The notes under the pieces are model-generated. The model saw nothing but the letters and a program-made list of their open reading frames with translations, did no database searches and had not been told where the DNA came from. A stretch of 64,000 bases of DNA from Acetobacteraceae bacterium (GTDB lineage: Bacteria; Pseudomonadota; Alphaproteobacteria; Acetobacterales; Acetobacteraceae). Of the stretch, positions 55,544-64,000 are shown in pieces (the stretch's first letter is position 1; the number at the start of each line of letters is the position of its first letter). The translations under genes were made by a program, and so were the position numbers. The stretch covers positions 41,621 to 105,620 of the forward strand of contig DNXO01000034.1 of NCBI GenBank assembly GCA_003506895.1, in the 5' to 3' direction.

Positions 55544-57085
55544 CTAGATCAGCAATTCGATCAGAAACGGTCCAGGGCGCTTCAGCGAATGCGCCAGCAG
55601 GTCGGCGAAGCCCTCGGCGGTGTCGGTGCGCGCGGCTTCGACGCCCATCGAGTTCGCCAGGCTGGGCCAATTGATATCCGGATTGCCGATATCCATCATA
55701 TCCAGCGCGACGCGCCCGGGATTTGCCCCGACGTTCGCCAATTCACCAAGCAAGATTTGGTATTTCCGGTTCGACAGCAGCACCGTCGTGATGTCCAGCT
55801 TCTCGCGGGCCTGGGTCCACAGCGATTGGACGGTGTACATCGCCGAACCGTCCGCCTGCAGATTGATGACCCTGCGGCCAGGCGCGCCGATCGCCGCCCC
55901 CGTCGCCATCGGCATGCCGCCGCCGATCGCCCCGCCGGTCACGTTCAGCCAGTCATGCGGCGGCGCCGCCTTGGTGTTGGCGAAGAAACCACGGCCGAAG
56001 CTAACCGATTCGTCGGCGATCACCGCCCCCTCCGGCATCAACGCGCCAACCGTGGCCGCGACCGCTTCCGGCGTCAGTGCGCCGCGTCCCACTTCCGGAC
56101 GGGCGCCGTTATCAGGAGCGGCGACTTTCGGGCAGCCAAGGGCATCGGCCAAACGCGCGAGCGACTCGACGATATCCTGCTCCGGCCGCGCCAGGACGTG
56201 GATTTCAGCGTCGTCCGGAATCGAGGATTGCGGCTTGTTCGGATAGGCGAAGAACGTCACCGGTTTGCGCGAACCTGCCAGTATCAGATGCTTCGTGCCG
56301 GCCATCGCCTTAACGGCGGCATCGACCACATAGGGCACCCGCTCGACCGGCAAGCGCCCCTGCCCACGCGCCATACGGGCATTGGAACCTTGGGCGACCA
56401 CACGGCACCCCGTGGCTACCTGAATCCGATGCGCCAGCGCCAGCCCTTCCTCGTCCAGCGCGAAACCGCCCAGCAGCAGAACCACGCCGGCGCCGCCACG
56501 GCGCAGCGCGTCCGCGGCTTCCTCGATTTGGTTCGGCGATGACGATGCCGCGGCAATACGCGGCAGTGCCTCGGCGACAAGGCCGCCCTCGTTCCAGGAT
56601 GTATCGGACGGCAATATCAGCGTGGCGACCTGACCGGGCGCCATCATCGATGCCTGCACCGCGGCGGCGGCATCGGCACCCACGGTGCGCACGTCCATCG
56701 AGGTACGAACCCAACCGGAAACGCCGCGCGCGAACCCCTCGGTATCCGCGGTCAGCGGTGAATCCAGCGGACGGTGATAGGTCGCCTGGTCACCGACGAT
56801 GTTGACGATCGGAGTCGCGGCGCGGCGGGCGTTGTGCAGGTTCGCCAAGCCGTTGGCGAGGCCGGGACCACAATGCAGCAGGGTCGCGGCGGGCTTGCCG
56901 GCCATACGTGCGTATCCATCAGCGGCGCCGGTAACCACACCCTCGAAAAGACCCAGCACGCAATGCATGCCGGGCACGCGATCCAGTGCGGCGACGAAGT
57001 GCATTTCCGACGTTCCGGGATTGGAGAAACACGTCGTCACGCCGCTTTTCAGCAACGAATGCACAAGACTCTCGGCGCCATTCAT
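55544..57085 (-). CDS. thiamine-diphosphate-dependent enzyme, acetolactate synthase/benzoylformate decarboxylase-like
   Basis: 513 residues. NPGTSEMHFVAALD and the TPP-activating glutamate in LFEGVVTGAADGYARMAG in the N-terminal domain, GPGLANGLANLHNA, a middle domain with VLLLGGFALDEEG, and a C-terminal cofactor site NLQADGSAMYTVQSLWT followed by LSNRKYQI. The GDG motif is ADG here. It acts on a 2-oxoacid; whether it is a decarboxylase or a carboligase is open. Not a housekeeping IlvB, since it lacks a partner IlvH gene. Confidence 0.8.
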   Translation of the reverse strand: MNGAESLVHSLLKSGVTTCFSNPGTSEMHFVAALDRVPGMHCVLGLFEGVVTGAADGYARMAGKPAATLLHCGPGLANGLANLHNARRAATPIVNIVGDQATYHRPLDSPLTADTEGFARGVSGWVRTSMDVRTVGADAAAAVQASMMAPGQVATLILPSDTSWNEGGLVAEALPRIAAASSSPNQIEEAADALRRGGAGVVLLLGGFALDEEGLALAHRIQVATGCRVVAQGSNARMARGQGRLPVERVPYVVDAAVKAMAGTKHLILAGSRKPVTFFAYPNKPQSSIPDDAEIHVLARPEQDIVESLARLADALGCPKVAAPDNGARPEVGRGALTPEAVAATVGALMPEGAVIADESVSFGRGFFANTKAAPPHDWLNVTGGAIGGGMPMATGAAIGAPGRRVINLQADGSAMYTVQSLWTQAREKLDITTVLLSNRKYQILLGELANVGANPGRVALDMMDIGNPDINWPSLANSMGVEAARTDTAEGFADLLAHSLKRPGPFLIELLI

Positions 57086-57390
57086 CTTCCTGCTCTCCTT
57101 GAATCGTCCCTGACGCTACGAACCGGCCTGAACGAAGGCCATCCTCTAACCCGTTTACAAAAACTTGGCAAAGCAGCCCGGGGCACGCCAGGCTTTCCGT
57201 CCCCGGGCCGCGGTTCACGCGCGCATTACGGACTGATTGCAATTTCGCAATATATTAGACCACACGACGTTTCTTGACGGCATCGGATGATCCGCGCTCC
57301 GAATAGGCCTCATGCGGCGATTGCATCCTGGCAGTGGCAACCAGTTCACCATCGGTGCCCACGCCACGACAATGGTTCGCCTCCGCGCCC
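57086..57390. other. gene-free stretch between TPP and VOC genes
   Basis: 305 bases with an AT-rich patch around 57240-57260 (AATTTCGCAATATATTAGA) that may include the TPP gene's promoter. No gene is supported. Confidence 0.4.
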
Positions 57391-57804
57391 TTAGCGGTTC
57401 GCCCAAAGCCCCGGAGTCGCAACCTCGAGCGAATGACCGTCCGGATCACGAAAATAGAGGCTGGTCCCGCCCCTGGGCCAGCGGACCCGACTTTCCACCG
57501 GAACCTCCAGACTGCCCAAATGGGCCTCCCACGCCGCCAATTCTCCAAATGGGATGGCGAACGCCAAATGCAGTTCCCCACGCCCGTGATGGGGCGGGAT
57601 CACACCACCCGGCGTGGGTGAGGGCCGATCGGTCATGCCATGTTGGAACAGCAGCAACACCTGCTCTCCGGGCACCTCCATCGCGCACATGCGATCATCA
57701 CGGAACACAGCGACAAAGCCAAACACGCGCGCATAGAAATCCCGCGACCGCGCCAGATCATCGACGTACAGCGAGGTTTCCAGGATATGGCTGATCCGCG
57801 GCAT
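57391..57804 (-). CDS. VOC-superfamily (glyoxalase/dioxygenase-like) protein
   Basis: 137 residues in two beta-alpha-beta-beta-beta modules: ISHILETSLYVDDLARSRDFY, FGFVAVFRD, then GRGELHLAFAIP and YFRDPDGHSLEVATPG. The metal ligands His and Glu are present (H6, H in ELHLAF, E in HSLEV). Substrate unknown; may be a resistance-type thiol transferase, a lyase or a dioxygenase. Confidence 0.82.
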   Translation of the reverse strand: MPRISHILETSLYVDDLARSRDFYARVFGFVAVFRDDRMCAMEVPGEQVLLLFQHGMTDRPSPTPGGVIPPHHGRGELHLAFAIPFGELAAWEAHLGSLEVPVESRVRWPRGGTSLYFRDPDGHSLEVATPGLWANR

Positions 57805-57837
57805 ACGTTTCTCCGGACATCATTCGGCCAGGAGCGG

Positions 57838-58053
57838 TTATACTCGCTTACGCGCCACTGTCTTGATCACGCCGCGCGGCCGGCCGGATGCCAAGCCGAT
57901 GTCACGGTCTTGTTCCTCGATCACCGCCTTGGCCGGCTCATCGCCGTCCAGCCCACCCAGGATGGAGCTCAACACCTTGCGGTTCGACGTCACCGATCCA
58001 TCAACATAGGTTACGTCGAACAACACGAACGTGCTCTCGTTACGCCGTTTCAA
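57838..58053 (-). CDS. small conserved-type hypothetical protein
   Basis: 71 residues. STFVLFDVTYVDGSVTSNRK and LDGDEPAKAVIEEQDRDI form a compact beta-rich small protein of a kind found in alphaproteobacteria. Function not known. It overlaps the following gene at ATGA (58050-58053). Confidence 0.6.
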   Translation of the reverse strand: MKRRNESTFVLFDVTYVDGSVTSNRKVLSSILGGLDGDEPAKAVIEEQDRDIGLASGRPRGVIKTVARKRV

Positions 58054-58223
58054 GCGTCACGCGTTTCGGCGGATTCGGCCGCTACCGGCTCAGTACCGTC
58101 CTGTTCGGCTCGGCGGCGCATGGCCGCGGCGTCCTCACGTTCGCGGAGCTTCGCCTCTTTCTTCGCCTGCTTCGCCCTGTCGCGTTCGGCCCGCTGCTGA
58201 TTGTAATTCGGTTTAAATACCAT
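58050..58223 (-). CDS. small basic coiled-coil protein
   Basis: 57 residues from the ATG preceded by AGAGGGGATC; it begins MVFKPNYNQQRAERDRAKQ and then is a highly charged single helix. The sequence resembles short proteins found in many alphaproteobacteria whose function is unknown. Translationally coupled to the 71-residue protein. Confidence 0.65.
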   Translation of the reverse strand: MVFKPNYNQQRAERDRAKQAKKEAKLREREDAAAMRRRAEQDGTEPVAAESAETRDA

Positions 58224-58282
58224 GATCCCCTCTTGCATCCCCTTCGGCGTGCTTCGCGGTGAAGCGGATGCCTTTAAGCGTC

Positions 58283-58951
58283 TTATACGTCGGCGGTCGC
58301 CAGCGATACCGCATCTTCCGCGGATTTTTCCTCATTTTCTTCGCGCGCCCGATCGGCTTTGGCGCTATCGGCCGCGCGTCCGTCAGTGAGCTTCTGGGTC
58401 AGCTTAACAATCGCATCAGCCTTGTCGGTGCCGACCACGCCGGCGAACTCGCCCGCCAGACGATCAATCGCCAGTTCAAACAAATTGCGCTGGCTGTAGC
58501 TCGGCGCAGACCCGTTGGCCGCGCTTTGCAGATCGCGGCACACTTCGGCGACTGCTTTCAGATCGCCGGAGTTGATCTTTGCCTGGAATTCCTGCGCCCG
58601 CTTGGCCCACATCATCCGGCTGGTGCGGGGCCGCCCGGTCAGAATCGTCATGACCTGCGCCATGGTTTCCCGGGTCGCCAGTTTGCGCAGCCCAGTCACC
58701 TTGGCTTGCGCGACCGGCACCCGCAGCGTCATCTTATTCTCTTCGAATGAGATGGTGATCAGTTCCAGGCTATGGCCGCCGATCTCCTCCGAACCAATCT
58801 TGTCGATTTTGCCAACACCGTGCGTGGGATAAACGACATAGTCGCCCGCGCGGAACGGATCGACGTCCCGCGGCTTCGCCTGCGCGGCCGTTGCCCCGAA
58901 GGCCGCCGATACCATAGCCGTCGTGATTTCTGCTGCCGCCAATTTGTCCAC
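58283..58951 (-). CDS. carD: CarD-family transcriptional regulator
   Basis: 222 residues. The Tudor-like RNA-polymerase-binding domain has FRAGDYVVYPTHGVGKIDKI and FEENKMTLRVPVAQAKVTGLR. The C-terminal helical domain has MMWAKRAQEFQAKINSGDLKAVAEV. CarD proteins bind RNA polymerase beta and stabilise open complexes. An N-terminal extension of about 28 residues precedes the core. Confidence 0.92.
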   Translation of the reverse strand: MDKLAAAEITTAMVSAAFGATAAQAKPRDVDPFRAGDYVVYPTHGVGKIDKIGSEEIGGHSLELITISFEENKMTLRVPVAQAKVTGLRKLATRETMAQVMTILTGRPRTSRMMWAKRAQEFQAKINSGDLKAVAEVCRDLQSAANGSAPSYSQRNLFELAIDRLAGEFAGVVGTDKADAIVKLTQKLTDGRAADSAKADRAREENEEKSAEDAVSLATADV

Positions 58952-59007
58952 CCGCTCTAAAGTCTCATCTTATATAGGATTCAACGCGGGAGATACATCG
59001 CTGGTTT

Positions 59008-59379
59008 TCAGTGGAGGGTGGACAGGTAGGCGATCAGGTCGGCGCGCTTAGTCGCATCCTTCAGACCGGCATACGGCATGATGGTTTTGGGCACGACGGC
59101 TTGGGGGGTTGTCAGGTAGCGATCGAGGGTCGCCTGATCCCAGGTAAGATCCGAGTCCTTGTTCGCAGGCGAATAGCGAAACCCCGGAACTTGGCCAGCG
59201 ACGCGCCCGACGACGCCGAACAGGCTGGGGCCGACCATGTTCTTACCCTCCACGGGCGAATGGCAGACGCTGCACTGCGTTTTGAACACAACCGCGCCGG
59301 CAGCGGCGTCCTGTGCCTGCGCAGCGGCGTCAACACCTATGACACCCAACAGGACCAGCGCCAACGACGGTACACGCAT
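59008..59379 (-). CDS. class I cytochrome c
   Basis: 123 residues with signal peptide (cleavage near AAQAQD). Haem motif CSVCH (about residues 35-39), NMVGPSLFGVVGR, and the axial methionine in TIMPYAGL before the last helix. Soluble periplasmic electron carrier. It follows the membrane-protein pair by 118 bases, with a GCCCC / GGGGC hairpin (59472-59483) in between, so it may be a separate transcription unit of the same locus. Confidence 0.88.
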   Translation of the reverse strand: MRVPSLALVLLGVIGVDAAAQAQDAAAGAVVFKTQCSVCHSPVEGKNMVGPSLFGVVGRVAGQVPGFRYSPANKDSDLTWDQATLDRYLTTPQAVVPKTIMPYAGLKDATKRADLIAYLSTLH

Positions 59380-59497
59380 CGAAAACCTCGCTCGAAAGTC
59401 TTACCGGAAACCCGATAGCGAAGGCTACCGGTGACCATTAATCCGGATCAACCGACGATGGTGCGGGACGAGCCCCACGGGGCAGGAGCGGGTGGAC

Positions 59498-59839
59498 TCA
59501 AATCTCCTGCAACAGATCCATGAACGGCGGGAACGTCAGCAGCAGCGCCACAACCAGCATCACGAACGCCGCCACATTCACAGTCCCCAAAGCAACATCC
59601 CGCCCGGCCCAGCGCCGCGACAGCCCGAACCAGCTTACCAGCCAGATCACGATCGCGGTTATCGTCACGCCCGACAGCGCACCGCTCGGCTGCCAAAAAA
59701 TAAAGGCACGGTTGATCGCCGGCACGGCATCGCCGGCGAAAGAGAAGACACCCAGCGCCAGCGATCCGATGCCGGCGGCAAGGATCGCGGCAGCGCCGGG
59801 GCCAGTTGGTAGGCCGATCGGCTGGTGTTCGGCGCTCAT
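59498..59839 (-). CDS. three-helix membrane protein of the cytochrome locus
   Basis: 113 residues with three hydrophobic segments (IGSLALGVFSFAG, SGVTITAIVIWLVSWFG, VNVAAFVMLVVALLLTFP). No haem motif and few histidines. The stop of the upstream gene is one base away. No known family; its tight coupling to the four-helix protein suggests they act together. Confidence 0.7.
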   Translation of the reverse strand: MSAEHQPIGLPTGPGAAAILAAGIGSLALGVFSFAGDAVPAINRAFIFWQPSGALSGVTITAIVIWLVSWFGLSRRWAGRDVALGTVNVAAFVMLVVALLLTFPPFMDLLQEI

Positions 59840-59840
59840 G

Positions 59841-60407
59841 CTATTTTTCCTGCATCAGAACAATGTCCGGTCCACCGCGAACCGGCGCGTATTTGTTCAG
59901 AAAAGCACCGAACAGGCCCGCGACCGCCGTGGAGAAGAACGCCACGGCGGTAAACCCCAGAACCGCGTTCCGCATCTGCCGATGCAGTGCCAGCCTGGGA
60001 CCGTATTTGATGAAGACATAAGCCACCATCGTCATCGCGATCGGCGTGAACCAGGCGATATGCTCCTTCCACTCCATGCCGATGTCGTGCCACCCGGCGG
60101 TTCGCGGGCTGGATAGCAACAGCGCCCGTGGATACGCCGACAAGTCGGTCGTCCCGGCGGGCGGCACGGCGCGATACCAGGGATAAATGATATACGCCCC
60201 CGAGATCGTGGCCAGCCATGCCAGGGCCGCCATGCTGATCAGGTAAAAGCGGAACATGGCGTTGTCCCACTGCGACCGCGGCCACTGCGGACCCACCACC
60301 GTCGTCGCGTAGATCACACCGATGGCGCCGGAAAACGCCAACATGAACAGTACTCCAAAGCCCATGCCATGGAGCACCGTAATCATGTCTCGGTATGAGA
60401 TCTCCAT
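59841..60407 (-). CDS. four-helix membrane protein of the cytochrome locus
   Basis: 188 residues with hydrophobic segments near 10-32, 50-72, 115-133 and 143-167. Histidines lie in the first helix (TVLHGMGFG) and at the start of the third (EWKEHIAWF), a spacing that could hold a b-type haem. Tryptophan-rich periplasmic loop between helices 2 and 3. Family not recognised; an inner-membrane quinone-linked partner for the neighbouring cytochromes is inferred. Confidence 0.7.
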   Translation of the reverse strand: MEISYRDMITVLHGMGFGVLFMLAFSGAIGVIYATTVVGPQWPRSQWDNAMFRFYLISMAALAWLATISGAYIIYPWYRAVPPAGTTDLSAYPRALLLSSPRTAGWHDIGMEWKEHIAWFTPIAMTMVAYVFIKYGPRLALHRQMRNAVLGFTAVAFFSTAVAGLFGAFLNKYAPVRGGPDIVLMQEK

Positions 60408-60417
60408 CCCGCTCGCC

Positions 60418-60792
60418 CTACTTCAGCGTGTCGAGATAGGCGATCAGGTCAGCCCGTTTCGTCGGGTCCTTGAGCCCGCCGTAGGTCATCTTGGTTCCCG
60501 GAACTACCGCGCGCGGCGATTCCAGATACTTATCCAGTGTCGCGTTGTCCCAGGTCAGCTCTGCCTTCTCGTTGGCCGGGGAGTAGCTGTACCCCGCCAC
60601 CGAACCGGTCTTGCGGCCAACCACCCCGAACAGGGTCGGCCCGATCTTGTTCTGGCCCGACTGGACCGAGTGGCATATCGAACAGGACGACTGGAACACC
60701 GCCTTTCCGGCCCCGGCATCGCCCGCCATGGCGGCGGAGCCGGACATCGCAACGCCAACCACAACGGACATCAGTAAGATACGCTTACACAT
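60418..60792 (-). CDS. class I cytochrome c
   Basis: 124 residues, signal peptide cleaved near AMAGD. Haem CSICH, RVG-type KIGPTLFGVVGRKTGS and axial methionine in TKMTYGGLKDPTKRADLIAYL. About the size of cytochrome c2/c550 proteins. It sits 11 bases before the four-helix membrane protein gene in the same operon. Confidence 0.9.
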   Translation of the reverse strand: MCKRILLMSVVVGVAMSGSAAMAGDAGAGKAVFQSSCSICHSVQSGQNKIGPTLFGVVGRKTGSVAGYSYSPANEKAELTWDNATLDKYLESPRAVVPGTKMTYGGLKDPTKRADLIAYLDTLK

Positions 60793-60817
60793 AATCGGTC
60801 TCCTCTGGTGCGGGCGC

Positions 60818-61354
60818 TTAGTGGGCGGCAGGCAGCTTGGCCCGCAGGATGTCGTTGATCAGCAGCAATGTCGGTTCCAGGATTTCCATATCGTTCAGGT
60901 CATCCGTGGCCGCAAACTCGGCGAATTCCTTGGCCTCCTTGTCGTGCGCCTTCGTCGCCGCCTCGGCCAAGCTGCTTAACGCGTCCGTCAACCGGGTATG
61001 TTCCTCGAATATCTGCTCGCGCTCGGCCCTGACCCGATCTGTCATCGCCAACGCCCAGGCCATATCCGGCGTCACCTTCCCCTCCGCGAGGTATGGCAAC
61101 AGCGTTAGCGGTGGCAGGATGAACTCCCGCTCCCGAGCCTCGTGCTTGACGTAAACGCCGAGTGCTTTCTTCGCCGCGGCGCCGACGGGCCCCTTGCGCC
61201 TGCTGAGTTCGGTCAGTTGCTCCATCGTCTCTTTGCTGGCCACCTGAATGGATTGCGGGAGCAGATGTTGCGGTGCGGTTTCGGCCTTTGCCGTCGCGGC
61301 CGGGCCGGCGGTCAGGGCGAACAGCGCCAACAGCGCAGTGGTTCTTGGGTGCAT
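60818..61354 (-). CDS. periplasmic helical protein, hemerythrin-like His/Glu spacing
   Basis: 178 residues, signal peptide to about residue 25. All-helical mature part. His71-x3-Glu75 in KHEAREREFILPPL, His119 in FEEHTRL, His137 in KAHDKEAKEF and the Glu/Asp-rich NDMEILEPTLLL match the ligand-bearing helices of hemerythrin-like domains, though the first-helix histidine was not found. Could be a non-haem diiron or helical binding protein. Second gene in the putative electron-transfer operon. Confidence 0.55.
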   Translation of the reverse strand: MHPRTTALLALFALTAGPAATAKAETAPQHLLPQSIQVASKETMEQLTELSRRKGPVGAAAKKALGVYVKHEAREREFILPPLTLLPYLAEGKVTPDMAWALAMTDRVRAEREQIFEEHTRLTDALSSLAEAATKAHDKEAKEFAEFAATDDLNDMEILEPTLLLINDILRAKLPAAH

Positions 61355-61388
61355 AACAAAAACTCCGGTTTATTGGTTCACTGGCAGA

Positions 61389-62753
61389 TCAAAAGATGAA
61401 CCAGGCGAACAGCAGCAGGGTATTGTTATCGCTGGCTTTGGTTCCCAACCCATCATAGTTGGAACTGCCACCGTTGAACTGGGTGTAAGCCGTATATTGT
61501 ACGCCGAGCTTCAGGTTGGCGAGTGGCGCCCACTGCGAGTCCTCTTTGCCGAACGGTACCCAGTCGGCCTCAACGGTGAAGGCGTTGCTGTTGGGCTTAT
61601 CGTTCGCGCTGCCGCCGGCGGCGAACAGGACCGGGTTCGCCGGCCCCCAGGTATTCTGCCAGCCCAGTGTCACGCCGTAGGTATTCTTGTACCAGTAAGA
61701 AACGTCGGCGCGTATCTGGTTAAGGCTGTATTGCGCCCCGGCGATCCCGTTCATGTTCGCGGAACCCAACAGGTTCTGATCCTCATGCGTGAAGATCGTC
61801 TGCACTGTCGCGATGTGCGTGCCGTCGCCCAGGAACTGATAACCGGCATCGACCGAATAATCGGAGTAATGATCGGTGCCGAACGCACTGGAAGTGGCGA
61901 ACAGATCAGTCGCGGGACTAACGTCGGCATGCATGTAAAGCGCACCGACATGGGCGGCACTGGTGCCCCACTGCCATTCGTACGCCGCCCGCAGGTACGG
62001 CGCGGGGTTGGTGGTGGCGCCTATGCCATAGTTATTGCCCACCCGGCCCATCGCCCAGGAGCCGAGCGAACTGTAGAGACCACCTTCAAGGTAAAGCTTG
62101 TTGTCGTACCAGGCATAGGCCGTGTAGCCGAATGCGCTGCCACTGAGGCCGCCCGCCAGCATCGGATTAGCCGCGGGAGACGGAGCGAGCTGCGACGCGA
62201 TATAAGGGAAACCCCATGCATACGTCGTGTTGTATGGATCCTGCACGGTTGGATTGTTGTTGATCGTGGTGCCGACCCGCAGTTCCTTGCCGCCCAGGTC
62301 GAACGTCGTCGTGTACGGCCGCAGATCGGTGTTATCGAGGTTCGCGTTGTTGCCCACGTCCGACCAGGTGAACTGTATCAGTCCACCGGTATGGTCGCCG
62401 ATGGCACCGCCGATGAAGCCGCTGACCTGGTCGAGCGAGAAATTATTGTTCGGGCCGTAATGCTGCGGCGGCGGGTTCTGGTCGGCGCCGGTATGGTTGA
62501 ACGAACCTTGGATCATCAGCGACAGCGGGATGCTCGCCAGGACGCCGTCGCCACCTTTCTGGGTATATCCGCCGATCTTGAACGCCCGCCCAAGCGGGGT
62601 GAGTTGCGGACCGAAGGCGCCGATATGGCACGCCGTGCAAGGTTGGCCCGTCTGCGCCGCGAATGCCGGTATCGCTTCGGCCTGGTGGCTTGAAAGCAAC
62701 AGCCCCGCCGCTGGCAGCGCCAACCAATAACCCAGATTCCCTAACGTCCGCAT
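61389..62753 (-). CDS. Cyc2-like fused monohaem cytochrome-outer-membrane porin
   Basis: 454 residues from the ATG preceded by AGAAGGGGTTTGTC. Signal peptide to about residue 27, then IPAFAAQTGQPCTACHIGAF with haem ligands C39, C42, H43, then LTPLGRAFKIGGYT. A long Asn/Gly/Tyr-rich segment with alternating hydrophobic residues follows, ending in an aromatic-rich FAWFIF. The layout (P.FA..TG..C..CH, then G..FK..GY, then a beta-barrel) is that of Cyc2, the outer-membrane iron oxidase of iron-oxidising bacteria and relatives. Related fused porins with other roles exist, so iron oxidation is inference. Confidence 0.68.
   Translation of the reverse strand: MRTLGNLGYWLALPAAGLLLSSHQAEAIPAFAAQTGQPCTACHIGAFGPQLTPLGRAFKIGGYTQKGGDGVLASIPLSLMIQGSFNHTGADQNPPPQHYGPNNNFSLDQVSGFIGGAIGDHTGGLIQFTWSDVGNNANLDNTDLRPYTTTFDLGGKELRVGTTINNNPTVQDPYNTTYAWGFPYIASQLAPSPAANPMLAGGLSGSAFGYTAYAWYDNKLYLEGGLYSSLGSWAMGRVGNNYGIGATTNPAPYLRAAYEWQWGTSAAHVGALYMHADVSPATDLFATSSAFGTDHYSDYSVDAGYQFLGDGTHIATVQTIFTHEDQNLLGSANMNGIAGAQYSLNQIRADVSYWYKNTYGVTLGWQNTWGPANPVLFAAGGSANDKPNSNAFTVEADWVPFGKEDSQWAPLANLKLGVQYTAYTQFNGGSSNYDGLGTKASDNNTLLLFAWFIF

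Positions 62754-64000
<1,247 letters not shown>

Overview
The window is about 64 kb of GC-rich, gene-dense DNA that reads as a chromosome of a free-living alphaproteobacterium, most likely Rhodospirillales/Acetobacteraceae. The reasons are a CtrA-type cell-cycle regulator, a dapF-mtaB-ftsY cluster, CarD, TRAP transporters, many SDR and GMC oxidoreductases, a PEP-CTERM-like protein, and IS remnants of alphaproteobacterial types. The species was not identified.

Layout. 1-2.4 kb: the start of a LivF-like ABC ATPase gene, a GT-C-type membrane protein and a receiver-only response regulator. 2.4-8.2 kb: fliJ-like/fliI diverging from ctrA, then dapF-mtaB-ftsY with overlapping junctions. 8.5-20.5 kb: metabolic genes (FAD oxidoreductase, ureohydrolase, an ester/phosphotriester/GMC oxidoreductase cluster, thiol-dioxygenase-like cupin, gluQ, MetE-like protein, SDR). 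20.45-20.79 kb: a convergent gene-free region with DnaA-box matches, an AT-rich tract and a perfect CtrA box, which I propose as an oriC-like element. 20.8-23.9 kb: a SWIM/SNF2 helicase.

24-28.3 kb is a decayed accessory island: an IS1182-type transposase pseudogene, a PEP-CTERM-like secreted protein, an ISAzo13-type fragment abutting a 5'-truncated HAF-repeat gene, and a glutathione S-transferase remnant. 28.2-35.7 kb: panE-like reductase, methyltransferase, cupin, a DctP/DctQM TRAP transporter and an orphan TAXI receptor. 35.7-50.1 kb: two incomplete peptide-type ABC loci. One has a binding protein and permeases without ATPases; the other has permeases and two ATPases without a binding protein. 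Between them lie an ADP-forming acyl-CoA synthetase, DinB, a LysR regulator, a chalcone-isomerase-like protein, PncC and a large RTX-like protein.

50-58 kb: SDRs, DUF2442, a serine beta-lactamase-family protein, a TsdA-like dihaem cytochrome with a perfect CtrA box upstream, a lone BrnA-like antitoxin, a TPP enzyme and a VOC protein. 58-62.8 kb: CarD, then an electron-transfer locus on the minus strand. It encodes a Cyc2-like fused cytochrome-porin, a periplasmic helical protein with hemerythrin-like spacing, two class I cytochromes c and two small membrane proteins; together they could form an outer-membrane-to-inner-membrane electron route. The window ends in groEL, preceded by a CIRCE operator but with no groES.

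No tRNA, rRNA or CRISPR array was recognised. All functional calls rest on motif reading alone; no database search was run.
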